Shown one piece after another: positions 1 to 8,730 of a stretch of DNA of 64,000 nucleotides; position 1 is the first letter of the stretch; each line of letters opens with the position of its first letter. The DNA is from Citricoccus sp. CH26A. GTDB taxonomy: Bacteria; Actinomycetota; Actinomycetes; Actinomycetales; Micrococcaceae. Below the pieces are notes generated by a model. It was not told the origin of the DNA and made no database searches. It saw only the letters and a list, made by a program, of their open reading frames with translations. The position numbers were made by a program, and so were the translations under genes. The stretch covers positions 1-64,000 of the forward strand of contig NZ_AFXQ01000018.1 in the NCBI RefSeq assembly GCF_000224415.1, given 5' to 3'.

Positions 1-174
1 GGCTCCCGTTAACGGGGCCTCAGGGGGCCGCCGGGGCGGCGGGCGCCTTCCGGGTGCGCATCCCCGCCCGTCAGGTCATCTGTTTGCCCCACCCCGTGTG
101 ACGCGGAATACTGTAGGTGAACGATCGGTCGGTAATTCGGCCTCCACCCCTGAAGTTCCCGCGAACGGAGTCCC
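1..174 (+). promoter_or_regulatory. Leader and promoter region of the paa thiolase operon
   Basis: No gene is supported here. A -10-like AATACT lies near 107-112 with a weak TTTGCC -35-like element at 83-88. The TetR-type operator follows immediately (listed separately). The first 60 bases are a GC-rich stretch with inverted repeats that may be the tail of an upstream transcription unit. The promoter assignment is inference from spacing to the operator and start codon. Confidence 0.4.
116..137 (+). promoter_or_regulatory. Putative PaaR (TetR) operator in front of the thiolase gene
   Basis: The core at 119-133 reads GAACGATCGGTCGGT. It fits the 22-bp pattern ACTnACCGnnCGnn plus CGGTnAGT, recalled from corynebacterial PaaR. 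Similar sites lie at 8699-8720, 13487-13508 and 13592-13613, each at a paa unit. It sits just downstream of the -10-like box, a position suited to repression relieved by phenylacetyl-CoA. Confidence 0.6.
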
Positions 175-1395
175 ATGACTGCAGCATTCCTGATCGGTGG
201 CGCCCGCACCCCGGTGGGCCGGTACGGAGGGGCCCTGTCCTCCGTCCGTCCCGACGACCTCGCCGCGCTGACGGTCCGCGCCGCCGTCGAGCGCGCCGGC
301 CTGGCCCCGGACGTGGTGGACGAGGTGATCTACGGCAACGCCAACGGTGCTGGCGAGGAGAACCGCAACGTCGCCCGCATGGCCTGGCTGCTCGCGGGCT
401 TCCCGGACCACGTCCCGGGCATCACCGTCAACCGCCTGTGCGCCTCGGGCATGAGCGCCATCCAGATGGCCTCGCACATGATCCAGGCCGGTGCCGCGGA
501 CGTCGTGGTCGCCGGCGGCGTGGAGTCCATGTCCCGCGCCCCGTGGGTGATGGAGAAGCCGGCCAAGCCCTTCGCCAAGCCCGGCGAGGTGTACGACACC
601 TCCATCGGCTGGCGCTTCCCCAACCCCGCGTTCCTCTCCGGTGAGTACTCCCGCGGCGGCAAGGCCACCTACTCCATGCCGGAGACGGCCGAGGAGGTCG
701 CCCGCGTCTACAACACCTCCCGCGAGGACTGCGACGCCTTCGCCGTCCGTTCCCACGAGCGGGCGCTGGCCGCCATCGAGGCGGGCCGCTTCGCCGAGGA
801 GATCGTGCCCGTGACCGTCAAGGGCCGCAAGGGTGCCGAGACGATCGTGGACACGGACGAGGGCCCGCGTCCCGGCACCACCGCCGAGGTCCTGGCCGGA
901 CTGCGCCCGGTCGTCAAGGGCGGCTCCGTCGTGACCGCGGGCAACGCCTCCACCCTCAACGACGGCGCCTCCGCGATCGTCGTCGCCTCCGAGGCCGCCG
1001 TCGAGAAGTACGGGCTGGCCCCGCGCGCCCGCATCCTGGCCGGCGCCTCCGCCGGACTGGCCCCGGAGATCATGGGCATGGGCCCGGTGCCGTCCTCCCG
1101 GAAGGTGCTGGAGCGCACCGGCACCGCGGTCGGTGACCTCGCCGCCGTCGAGCTCAACGAGGCGTTCGCCTCGCAGTCCCTGGCCAGCATGCGCGAGCTG
1201 GGCCTGGACGCCGGGATCGTGAACAACGACGGCGGCGCGATCGCCCTCGGGCATCCGCTCGGCTCCTCCGGGTCCCGGCTCGTCATCACGCTGCTGGGCC
1301 GCCTCGAACGCGAGGCGTCCGCGGGCGCCCGCGGCCTGGCGACCATGTGCGTGGGCGTCGGGCAGGGTTCCGCCCTGCTGGTGGAGTCCGTCTGA
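175..1395 (+). CDS. paaJ: Acetyl-CoA acyltransferase of phenylacetate breakdown (PaaJ-type thiolase)
   Basis: This 406-residue thiolase should cleave 3-oxoadipyl-CoA to succinyl-CoA and acetyl-CoA, and 3-oxo-5,6-dehydrosuberyl-CoA after ring opening. The nucleophile Cys89 is in NRLCASG, His360 in GHPLG and the second active-site Cys392 in CVGVGQG, so the catalytic set is complete. The length is normal for degradative thiolases. An ATG with GGAG upstream supports the start. Its stop codon overlaps the next start (ATGA), indicating translational coupling to paaF and then paaH. The gene is called paaE, paaJ or pcaF in different genomes. Substrate choice is inferred from the neighbours and the PaaR-type operator; a pcaF role in beta-ketoadipate breakdown is possible. 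Confidence 0.88.
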   Translation: MTAAFLIGGARTPVGRYGGALSSVRPDDLAALTVRAAVERAGLAPDVVDEVIYGNANGAGEENRNVARMAWLLAGFPDHVPGITVNRLCASGMSAIQMASHMIQAGAADVVVAGGVESMSRAPWVMEKPAKPFAKPGEVYDTSIGWRFPNPAFLSGEYSRGGKATYSMPETAEEVARVYNTSREDCDAFAVRSHERALAAIEAGRFAEEIVPVTVKGRKGAETIVDTDEGPRPGTTAEVLAGLRPVVKGGSVVTAGNASTLNDGASAIVVASEAAVEKYGLAPRARILAGASAGLAPEIMGMGPVPSSRKVLERTGTAVGDLAAVELNEAFASQSLASMRELGLDAGIVNNDGGAIALGHPLGSSGSRLVITLLGRLEREASAGARGLATMCVGVGQGSALLVESV

Positions 1396-2189
1396 TGACG
1401 CGATCCCAGACCCTGGAGGCCGGCGGGTTCACCACGCTGGCGATCGAGGAGCGCGAGGACCGGCTGGTGGCCCGGCTGCACCGGCCCGAGGTCCGCAACG
1501 CGATCGACCAGACGATGGTCGACGAGCTGCACGCCGTCTGCGCCCACCTGGAGACCACCCCGAAGGTCCTCATCCTCACCGGGGCACCGTCGGACACGGA
1601 GGCCGGGACCAAGGGGATCTTCGCCTCCGGTGCGGACATCGCCCAGCTGCGTGAGCGCCGCCGGGACGACGCCCTGGCCGGGATCAACTCCACGATCTTC
1701 GACCGGATCGCCAAGCTGCCGATGCCCGTCATCGCGGCCCTGGACGGTTACGCCCTCGGCGGCGGGGCCGAGCTGGCCTACGCCGCCGACTTCCGGATCG
1801 GCACCGAGGCCCTGCGCATGGGCAACCCCGAGACGAACCTCGGGATCATGGCCGCCGCCGGCGCCACCTGGCGGCTGCGGGAACTCGTCGGGGAGCCGCT
1901 GGCCAAGGAGATCCTGCTGGCCGGCAAGGTGCTCAAGGGCGCGGAGTGCCTGGCGGCCGGGCTCATCACCGAGCTGGTGGCCCCGGAGCAGCTGATGGAC
2001 ACCGCCCACGCCCTGGCCGACCGGATCGGTGCCCAGGACCCGCTGGCGGTGCGCATCACCAAGTCCGTGTTCCACACCCCCCGGGAGGTCCATCCCGTCA
2101 TCGACACCCTGGCCCAGGGCATGCTCTTCGAGTCCCAGGCCAAGTTCGACCGCATGCAGGCGTTTCTCGACAAGAAGAACAGGAAGTAG
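1395..2189 (+). CDS. paaF: Enoyl-CoA hydratase (2,3-dehydroadipyl-CoA hydratase, PaaF-type)
   Basis: A crotonase-fold protein of 264 residues. Both catalytic glutamates of true hydratases are present, in GGGAELAY and NPETNLG. This separates it from the isomerase-type crotonase at 17695, which lacks them. It should hydrate 2,3-dehydroadipyl-CoA to 3-hydroxyadipyl-CoA. The ATG at 1395 overlaps the thiolase stop by four bases. A longer frame back to 1347 is open but lies inside the thiolase gene and is less likely. paaH follows six bases after the stop, so the three genes form one operon for the beta-oxidation end of the pathway. Confidence 0.85.
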   Translation: MTRSQTLEAGGFTTLAIEEREDRLVARLHRPEVRNAIDQTMVDELHAVCAHLETTPKVLILTGAPSDTEAGTKGIFASGADIAQLRERRRDDALAGINSTIFDRIAKLPMPVIAALDGYALGGGAELAYAADFRIGTEALRMGNPETNLGIMAAAGATWRLRELVGEPLAKEILLAGKVLKGAECLAAGLITELVAPEQLMDTAHALADRIGAQDPLAVRITKSVFHTPREVHPVIDTLAQGMLFESQAKFDRMQAFLDKKNRK

Positions 2190-2195
2190 GCCCTC

Positions 2196-3083
2196 ATGAC
2201 CGAGACCACCGGGGCGTCCGCGCCCGAGATCACCCCGTCCGTCCCCGCCACCGTCGGCGTGCTCGGCGGCGGCCGCATGGGTGCGGGCATCGCCCACGCC
2301 TTCCTCATCAAGGGCTCCGACGTCGTCATCGTGGAGCGCGATGAGGCCGCGGCCGAGGCCGCGCAGGAGCGCGTGGAGTCCTCGACCGCCAAGTCCCTCG
2401 AGCGCGGGGTGCTGGACGGCAACCTGGACGCGATCCTCGAGCGGTTCACCGTCTCCGTGGACCGCAAGGCCTTCGCCGACCGCGAGCTCGTGGTCGAGGC
2501 GGTGCCGGAGGACTGGAACCTGAAGGTGGAGTCGCTGCGGGCGGTGGAGCGCAACCTCGCGGAGGGCGCGGTGCTGGCCTCGAACACCTCCAGCCTGTCC
2601 GTGACCGGGCTGGCGAGGGAGTTGGAGCGTCCGCAGCGCTTCCTGGGGCTGCACTTCTTCAACCCGGTGCCGGCCTCCACCCTCGTGGAGGTCGTCATCG
2701 GCGAGCAGACCGCGCCGGAACTGGTGGACGCCGCCCGGTCCTGGACCGCAGGGCTGGGCAAGACCGCCGTGGTGGTCAACGACGCCCCGGGGTTCGCCTC
2801 CTCCCGCCTCGGCGTGGCCATCGCCCTGGAGGCCATGCGGATGGTCGAGGAGGGCGTGGCCACTGCCGAGGACATCGACAACGCCATGGTCCTGGGCTAC
2901 AAGCACCCCACCGGCCCGCTGCGCACCACGGACATCGTGGGCCTGGACGTCCGCCTCGGCATTGCCGAGTACCTGGCCTCGACCCTGGGTGAGCGCTTCG
3001 AGCCGCCGGCCATCCTGCGGGACAAGGTCGCCCGCGGCGAGCTCGGGCGCAAGTCCGGCAAGGGCTTCTTCGACTGGAGCTGA
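2196..3083 (+). CDS. paaH: 3-hydroxyacyl-CoA dehydrogenase (3-hydroxyadipyl-CoA dehydrogenase, PaaH-type)
   Basis: A 295-residue NAD-dependent dehydrogenase. The Rossmann motif GVLGGGRMGAGIAHAF lies near residue 14 and the family motif LGLHFFNPVP is in the middle, followed by the C-terminal dimerisation domain (HPTGPLRTTDIVGLDV). It oxidises 3-hydroxyadipyl-CoA to 3-oxoadipyl-CoA, the substrate of the thiolase upstream. The length is typical of single-domain PaaH/FadB2 proteins. It is the last gene of the operon and is followed by a strong hairpin. A role in butyrate-type metabolism (fadB2) cannot be excluded by sequence alone. Confidence 0.87.
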   Translation: MTETTGASAPEITPSVPATVGVLGGGRMGAGIAHAFLIKGSDVVIVERDEAAAEAAQERVESSTAKSLERGVLDGNLDAILERFTVSVDRKAFADRELVVEAVPEDWNLKVESLRAVERNLAEGAVLASNTSSLSVTGLARELERPQRFLGLHFFNPVPASTLVEVVIGEQTAPELVDAARSWTAGLGKTAVVVNDAPGFASSRLGVAIALEAMRMVEEGVATAEDIDNAMVLGYKHPTGPLRTTDIVGLDVRLGIAEYLASTLGERFEPPAILRDKVARGELGRKSGKGFFDWS

Positions 3084-3109
3084 TCGCGCAGGGCTCCTGG
3101 GGAGCCCCG

Positions 3110-3148
3110 CGACCGTGGCCCGGACCCTCACGGTCCGGGCCACGGTCG
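3110..3148. terminator. Bidirectional terminator hairpin between paaH and the siderophore operon
   Basis: A perfect 17-bp inverted repeat (CGACCGTGGCCCGGACC and its complement) has a 5-base loop. It lies between two convergent genes, so it can serve both. There is no clear T tract, as is common in GC-rich actinobacteria. Confidence 0.75.
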
Positions 3149-3166
3149 TCCTCGGCTCCCGGCCCG

Positions 3167-5632
3167 CTAGGAACGCACGGCGGCCGCGGCGGCCAGGGGG
3201 TTGTCCAGTTCCCCGGCGTAGGCGAGGGAGCCGGCCGGATCCGCCAGGTCCACCATTTGCTGGTTGTTGCGCAATTGCAGGCGGTTCAGGCAGGACAGCC
3301 GGAAGGTGGGCTCCAGCAGGCGCAGGGAGTCGAAACGGTCCGCGGACTCGGGGTGCCGGGCCCGGTACGCCGTCAGCCGGGAGGCCACCACGGTCCAGAA
3401 GCCCTCCTCGGTGATGAGCCCCTCGCGCACGAGCAACGGGGCCAGGAACCGCAGGAAGCAGTCCACGACGTCCGTCAGGATGGACAGGCCGTGGTCCTCG
3501 GGGTCCACCTCGGCGCGCAGGCGGCGGACGTCCTCCGGCAGCAGGGTGCGTTCGCTCAGCACGGCGACCTCCTCGGCCAGGTCCTTGAGCAGCACCCGCA
3601 CCGGGACACCGTCCCGCAGCACCAGGACCACGTTCTCCCCGTGGGGCATGAACACCAGGTCGTGGCGGACCAGGCAGTGCACGATCGGCACGAGGTAGGA
3701 CTCGAGGTAGCGCTCCAGCCAGTCGGCCGTCTCCAGCCCCGAGCGCCGGACGAGGGCGGCCACGAAGGGTGTGCCCTGGGCGTCCACGTGCAGCAGCGAG
3801 GCCATGGTGGCCAGGGTCTCGCCCTGTTCGATGCGCTCGGCCGGGGACTCCCGCCACAGGGCGGCGAGCATCTTGCGGTAGGCCGAGTGCCGGTCCGTGG
3901 CCGCGTGGAACAGCGGGTTCCTGTACCCCACGGCGGCCGTCTCCCGCAACAGCTGGACCCGGGAGGGGTCCAGCTCAGGGTCGTCGGCGAACAGTCCGGC
4001 CAGCCAGTCGTTGATCGCCGGCGTGGCGTCCATGTACGCCGCGGAGAGGCCGCGCAGGAACCCCATGTTGAGCACGGACAGCGCCGTCTTCACGTAGTGA
4101 CGTCCCGGAGCGGTCCGGTTCATGAAGGTCCGGATGGACTGCTGCGGCTGGTACAGGTCCGCGGTGGGGCCGAGGTGGACGAGGTGGCCCGTGGCGACGT
4201 CCCCGGCGAACGTGACGGACAGGCGGTTGCGCCACTGCCAGGGATGCACCGGCAACGGGAGGAAGTCATCCGGGTCCAGCCCCGTGCGGTGGCAGGCCTC
4301 GACGAGGCGGTGCCGGAACACCGCCCGCTGCGCCGGTCCCAGCTCGGCCTCGAGCAGTGAGCCCAGGTCAAGCCCCTCCACGGCCGAGAACCGGGCCCGG
4401 GAGCGGTGGGCCGCGACCCACTCGAGCCGGATCGCCGATCCCGTCTCGGGCGCCAGGTCCAGGTAGTCCTCGGCGCCCAGGCCGAGCCGGCCGTTGTTCG
4501 CCACGAAGCAGGGATGCCCCTCGGTCATGGCGGCCTCGATCCGCTGGAAGTCCGCCAGCGGGTCCCCGGTGCCGGCCGCGAGTTCCTCCGCCGTGGCGGT
4601 GGAGTGCAGTTGCTTGTAGCAGTGCGAGGCGAGTGTGCTGCCGACCTCCTCCAGGTAGACGGGCAACTGCCGGTCCGAGATGCCCAGGGGTTCCCGGAAC
4701 GCCGTGATGAAGCGCTGGGCGTCCGGTGCGGCCGGGCGCCAGGCGCTGCCGTCCGGGGCGCCGGGCTCGTCCTGCGCCGCGGCCGGGACCCGTTCCTCGC
4801 AGGTCAGTGACCCGGGGTCGAGGTCCCAGTGCTCCAGTGCGTGGCGACGGGCCCGGAAGCGGTAGCGCACCCCGGGCCCGTGCAGGACCCACCGCTGCCC
4901 GTCCGGGTCGTCGCCGGTGGCCGGGTCGGGGTCGGGGGCCAGGAGACGCTCGTGCGAGAACTCGGCGATGGCCTTGGCGGTCACGTGGCGGTTCGCCGCA
5001 GCCCAGCGTTCCGGGCTGAGGTGGGGCACCGCACCGCTGGGACGTCCCGTCGCCGTGGCGAAGTCCACACGCGTGCAGTACGAGATCTGGGCCGTCTTGG
5101 CCGGGGCGCCATCGGCGGCGGGCAGTTCCACGCGCCCGGCCGGACGGAACCCGCACCGGGCGTTGAGCGCCTGGATCGCCGTGTTGCGGGCGTCCGGTTC
5201 CACCACGACGCGCACCACGGCGGGGTCGGCGAAGAGGTGTGCCAAGGCCGCGTCCATCGCGGCGGCACTGAAACCTGCCTCGGGGCCCCCGGCGCCGGCC
5301 GGATGGGGGAGCAACAGGTGCAGCCCGGCGTCGCCGTGACGCCAGGGGTAGCGGCCGGCCAACATCGAGTGGGCCGGGTCGTAGGTCTCCAGCAGGAAGG
5401 CCGGCAGGCCGTCTCGTCGACCGTCCAGGGCCAGCAGCGCGGCGTGATGCGGATCGGCCGCGATCCGCTCGTGCTCGGCCCGGACCTCAGCCTCGCCGGC
5501 GCCCTCCATGCCCCAGAACCGGGCCCGGGGCGTGGTCAGCCAGGAGTGCAGGAGGGCGGCGTCCGCGTCGGGGCGGACGGGACGGAACGTGAACCGGGGC
5601 CGGTGGTCCCCGGTGACTGTCGGGCTGGTCAT
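3167..5632 (-). CDS. Fused GNAT acyltransferase / IucA-IucC siderophore synthetase (DesC-DesD fusion)
   Basis: An 821-residue two-domain protein. Residues about 1-200 form a GNAT acyltransferase of the kind that acylates N-hydroxycadaverine. Residues about 230-800 are an NRPS-independent siderophore (NIS) synthetase, with GHPCFVANNGRLG, HPWQWRNRL, RTFMNRTAPGRHYVKTALS and FMPHGENVVLVLRDG matching conserved family segments. In Streptomyces these steps are separate proteins, DesC and DesD. The ATG at 5632 overlaps the monooxygenase stop by four bases. The likely product is a desferrioxamine-type trihydroxamate built from (succinyl/acetyl)-hydroxycadaverine. Acyl donor and product are inferred from the operon. 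The acyltransferase could also act on hydroxylysine if the decarboxylase is non-functional. Confidence 0.85.
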   Translation of the reverse strand: MTSPTVTGDHRPRFTFRPVRPDADAALLHSWLTTPRARFWGMEGAGEAEVRAEHERIAADPHHAALLALDGRRDGLPAFLLETYDPAHSMLAGRYPWRHGDAGLHLLLPHPAGAGGPEAGFSAAAMDAALAHLFADPAVVRVVVEPDARNTAIQALNARCGFRPAGRVELPAADGAPAKTAQISYCTRVDFATATGRPSGAVPHLSPERWAAANRHVTAKAIAEFSHERLLAPDPDPATGDDPDGQRWVLHGPGVRYRFRARRHALEHWDLDPGSLTCEERVPAAAQDEPGAPDGSAWRPAAPDAQRFITAFREPLGISDRQLPVYLEEVGSTLASHCYKQLHSTATAEELAAGTGDPLADFQRIEAAMTEGHPCFVANNGRLGLGAEDYLDLAPETGSAIRLEWVAAHRSRARFSAVEGLDLGSLLEAELGPAQRAVFRHRLVEACHRTGLDPDDFLPLPVHPWQWRNRLSVTFAGDVATGHLVHLGPTADLYQPQQSIRTFMNRTAPGRHYVKTALSVLNMGFLRGLSAAYMDATPAINDWLAGLFADDPELDPSRVQLLRETAAVGYRNPLFHAATDRHSAYRKMLAALWRESPAERIEQGETLATMASLLHVDAQGTPFVAALVRRSGLETADWLERYLESYLVPIVHCLVRHDLVFMPHGENVVLVLRDGVPVRVLLKDLAEEVAVLSERTLLPEDVRRLRAEVDPEDHGLSILTDVVDCFLRFLAPLLVREGLITEEGFWTVVASRLTAYRARHPESADRFDSLRLLEPTFRLSCLNRLQLRNNQQMVDLADPAGSLAYAGELDNPLAAAAAVRS

Positions 5633-6951
5633 CGCAGTGCCTCCTCGAGGATGGCGGTCGATCGGTTGGGTGTGGTCGGGTCCTCGGCACCGGGGGAGCC
5701 GAACGACTGGAAGGCGATCCGGTCCTCGACGGCGTAGTGGTCCCGCCCCGCCAGGCGGTTGACGAGGACGGAATTGCGGTACGCGCCCATGCCGAGGTCC
5801 GGGGCCGTGAACCCGTGGGTGTGCAGTTCCGCGTTCTGGACGAACACGTCGCCGTGCACCCCGATGCCGTAACCGCGGTCCACGTCCCACCGGCCGTCCG
5901 GCAATCGGGACAGGCGGTCCTCGATGCCCTGCAGGAACCGGGGCTCCCGGTATCCGTACCCGGTGGCCAGCACGAGGGCGTCGACGGTCGTCCCGTGCAC
6001 CCCGCCGTCGTCGGCGTGGCGCAGGGTCAGCCGCAGCCGGCCCGCGTCCTCCCGCACGTCCTCCAGGGCGGTCGAGGTCCGCAGGGTGGCCGGAGCCGGT
6101 CCGTGGACGCTGGCCTCGTAGAGCATGTCGTAGATGCGGTCGAGCAGCTCGGCGTTGACTCCCTTGTACAGCGGTGCGTGCGAGGCACCCAGCCGGTCCC
6201 GGACCTGCTGGGGCAGGGAGGTGAAGTGGTCCACGTAGTCCGGGGAGGTCATCTCCAGCGTGGGCTTCGTGTACTCCAGGGGGAAGAATCTCGGTGAGCG
6301 GGTGAGCCATTCCACGTGCCGGTGATCTCCCGGGCGGCCCAGCAGGTCCGCGAACACCTCGGCGGCGCTCTGCCCGCTGCCCACGACGGCGATGCGGCCG
6401 GCCTTCGCGAGGCGCTCCCGGGCGGGGAGGTAGCCGGAGGAGTGCACGACGCGCGGGTCCTCGCGCAGGGCGGCGGGGACGGCGTCGGGCAGGAGGGGAT
6501 CCGTGCCGGTGCCCAGCACCAGGTTCCGGCCCCGCAGGGTCCGGGGCCCGTCGGGCGTGTGCGCGGTGACCAGGTAGGCGTCGCCGTCGTGCTCGACGGC
6601 GACGACCCGGTGGCCGTAGCGCACCGGCAACCGGTGTGCGGCCCAGGCCAGGTAACGGGAGTACTCCGAGCGCAGCGCGTGGAAGTCCTCCCGGATGTAG
6701 AAGGGGTACAGGCGCCCGGACTCCTTCAGGAAGGCCAGGAAGGACAGCGGGTGGGTGGGGTCGGCGAGGGTCACGAGGTCGGCCAGGAAGGGGACCTGCA
6801 GGTGGGTGCCCTCGAGCATCATGCCCGGATGCCACTGCGGTCCCTCCCGCGACTCCAGGACCACGGTGTCGAGCCCTGCGGGCACCGCCAGTGCGGCGAA
6901 GCCGAGGTTGAACGGTCCGGCGCCGACGGCGATCACGTCATGGGTGCTCAT
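5629..6951 (-). CDS. desB: FAD-dependent amine N-monooxygenase (cadaverine/lysine N-hydroxylase, DesB-type)
   Basis: A 440-residue flavoprotein of the IucD/AlcA/DesB family. FAD-binding GAGPFNLGFAALA is near residue 8, the family signature WHPGMMLEGTHLQVPFLADL follows, NADPH-binding VGSGQSAAEVFADLL is central, and LATGYGYREP with DVFVQNAELHTHG is near the end. It hydroxylates the terminal amine of cadaverine (or lysine), making the hydroxamate precursor. The start ATG at 6951 overlaps the decarboxylase stop, and its stop overlaps the synthetase start. The three genes are therefore one tightly coupled operon. Cadaverine is preferred as substrate because the first gene is a decarboxylase. The frame stays open far upstream, but that part is antisense-like and not used. 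Confidence 0.87.
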   Translation of the reverse strand: MSTHDVIAVGAGPFNLGFAALAVPAGLDTVVLESREGPQWHPGMMLEGTHLQVPFLADLVTLADPTHPLSFLAFLKESGRLYPFYIREDFHALRSEYSRYLAWAAHRLPVRYGHRVVAVEHDGDAYLVTAHTPDGPRTLRGRNLVLGTGTDPLLPDAVPAALREDPRVVHSSGYLPARERLAKAGRIAVVGSGQSAAEVFADLLGRPGDHRHVEWLTRSPRFFPLEYTKPTLEMTSPDYVDHFTSLPQQVRDRLGASHAPLYKGVNAELLDRIYDMLYEASVHGPAPATLRTSTALEDVREDAGRLRLTLRHADDGGVHGTTVDALVLATGYGYREPRFLQGIEDRLSRLPDGRWDVDRGYGIGVHGDVFVQNAELHTHGFTAPDLGMGAYRNSVLVNRLAGRDHYAVEDRIAFQSFGSPGAEDPTTPNRSTAILEEALR

Positions 6952-8536
6952 GCCGTCACCTCCGCGGGGGTGAGGGCCCGGCCGTGCCGGACGATCCCGG
7001 CCAGGATCCCGGCGACGTCCGCGGACGTGGTGCGGGGATTGAGCAGGGTCAGCTTGAGGTGACGCCGGCCCGCGACGGTGGTGGCGGCGACCATGGCCTC
7101 GCCCGAGCGGTAGAGGGCCCCGCGGATCGCGTCGTTGAGCTCGTCGACGGCTGCCGGTCCGGGTGCCTCTCCCCGGGCCCACGGCCCCGGATCCAGCTCC
7201 GGCTCGTAGCGGAAGACGACCATGCCCAGGTGCACCGGAGCGGCCAGGGCCAGCCCGGGGCAGGCCGCGACCTGCCGGCCGGCGTCGGCAGCGAGGTCGA
7301 GCGTGGTGTCGAACATGGCGCCGAGGGCCTCGTGGCCCACGGAGCGCAGGGTGACCCAGAGCTTGAGCGCGTCGAAGCGGCGGGTGGTCTGCAGCGACTT
7401 GTCCACCTGGTTCGGGCTGGCGGGGTCCCGGCCCGGATTCAGGTAGTCGGCGTGGTGGGTGATGTGCGCGAACCGTGCCCCGTCCCGGACCAGCAGCGCG
7501 CTGGACCCGATGGGCTGGAAGAAGGACTTGTGGAAGTCGACGGTCACCGAGTCCGCCAGCTCGATGCCGTCCAGCAGGTGCCGGCGCGTCGGCGAGGCCA
7601 GCAGCCCGCAGCCGTAGGCCGCGTCGACGTGGAACCAGGCGCCGGCGGCCCGGGCGGCCCCGGCGGAGGCGGCCAGCGGGTCGATGGCGCCGAAGTCGGT
7701 GGTGCCGGCCGTGGCGACGACGGCCAGGGGGCGAAGGCCCTGGGCGAGGTCGCGGGCGATCGCCCGTTCCAGGGCCACCGGGTCCATGCGGTGGTCGCCG
7801 TCCACGGGGATGCCCACCACCGCCTCCTCGCCGAGTCCCAGCTGGGAGGCAGAGCGCACGATGCTGAAGTGGCTCTCCTGAGAGGCGTAGACCCGCAGTC
7901 CCCCCAACCTTTCGGGGAGGGGCCCGGGAGGGCGGCCACCGCACGGTTTCGGGCCATCAGCAGGGCCTGCAGGTTCGACTGGGTCCCCCCGCTGCCGAAG
8001 ATCCCGTCCGCCCCCGCGCCCAGCCCCGCCAGCGAGGCGGCCCAGTCCACGAGGCGCCGTTCGATGAACGTGGCGCCGGCGGACTGGTCCCAGGTGTCCA
8101 TGGACGAGTTGATGCTGCTGACCCAGGCCTCGGCCGCCACGGCGGGCACGGCCACGGGGCAGTTGAGGTGCGCCGCATAGCGCGGGTGGTGGAAGTACAC
8201 CGCGTCGTCCAGGTAGAGCGCCACCGCCTCCTCGAGGGCGGCCTCGGTCGAGCCGAGCGGCACCTTCAGGTCGACGCCGTCGAGCCTGCCCTCGAGGTCG
8301 TCGGCGGCGGGACCCGTGGTGGGGCCCGGGGCCCGGACGAGGGCCTCCGCGGCCAGCAGTGCCGCCGCGCCGTGGTCCCGGAGGAAGTCCCCGGCGGTGT
8401 CCCCGGACAGGAGCACCCTCGCGACTGCCGGGCTGGCCCGCGACGGCGGCGGCGCCCCGGGGTCCCGGTCGGCGCCGGGTCCGGCCCCGATCCCCGATGG
8501 CGGGTCCCGGCGGACTGCTGGACTGGTGGAGGTCAT
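6948..8536 (-). pseudogene. desA: Pyridoxal-dependent decarboxylase (lysine decarboxylase, DesA-type), interrupted by a one-base frameshift
   Basis: This group II PLP decarboxylase would make cadaverine from lysine, the first step of desferrioxamine synthesis. The N-terminal part (8536 to about 7920) ends near GGTQSNLQALLMARN. The rest (about 7930-6948) continues in another frame at LRVYASQESHFS and includes the PLP lysine in VDFHKSFFQPIG. Adding one C or G in the CCCGGGCCCC run near 7915-7930 joins them into a normal-length protein of about 529 residues. An IdeR-like iron box lies 16 bases before the ATG, and AAGGA is a good ribosome site. The break has the same signature as four other genes here, so a sequencing error is more likely than gene death. 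The decarboxylase may prefer a substrate other than lysine. Confidence 0.8.
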
Positions 8537-8551
8537 GGTGGTCCTTCCAAG

Positions 8552-8570
8552 TGAGGTAAGCCTTACCTAA
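8552..8570 (-). promoter_or_regulatory. IdeR/DmdR (DtxR family) iron box for the siderophore operon
   Basis: Read on the minus strand the site is TTAGGTAAGGCTTACCTCA. It matches the 19-bp iron-box consensus TTAGGTTAGGCTAACCTAA at 16 of 19 positions and is palindromic. It lies just upstream of the decarboxylase start. With iron bound, the regulator should repress the operon. The regulator gene is not in the window. Confidence 0.85.
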
Positions 8571-8698
8571 GGAGGAACCATTAAACGCACACCGATGGGC
8601 TCTAATTCAACTGGCCCTATGGACAGGGTGACGCGGGAGGGTCGGAAGGGGAGAAATCTCTGTGCGCTGCGCCACCATCCTGTTAGGGTGGACGCAAT

Positions 8699-8720
8699 AC
8701 TGACCGATCGTTCAGAAAGG
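8699..8720 (+). promoter_or_regulatory. Putative PaaR operator in front of paaZ
   Basis: ACTGACCGATCGTTCAG at 8699-8715 agrees with the left half of the TetR/PaaR pattern seen at the other paa units. It overlaps an AATACT -10-like box, as at the thiolase promoter. The right half is weaker. It faces away from the siderophore operon and lies about 130 bases from the iron box, so the two divergent promoters appear to be controlled separately. Confidence 0.6.
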
Positions 8721-8730
8721 TAGTGCCCGG

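Noticed and set aside
9-209. Short minus-strand frame at the window start
   Set aside because: It runs across the paaJ promoter and operator, has no ribosome site and no family resemblance.
708-3857. Minus-strand open frame of about 1049 codons antisense to paaJ-F-H
   Set aside because: It is a composition effect of GC-rich coding on the other strand: low-complexity Gly/Ala/Arg-rich translation without motifs, while the plus strand carries three clear enzymes.
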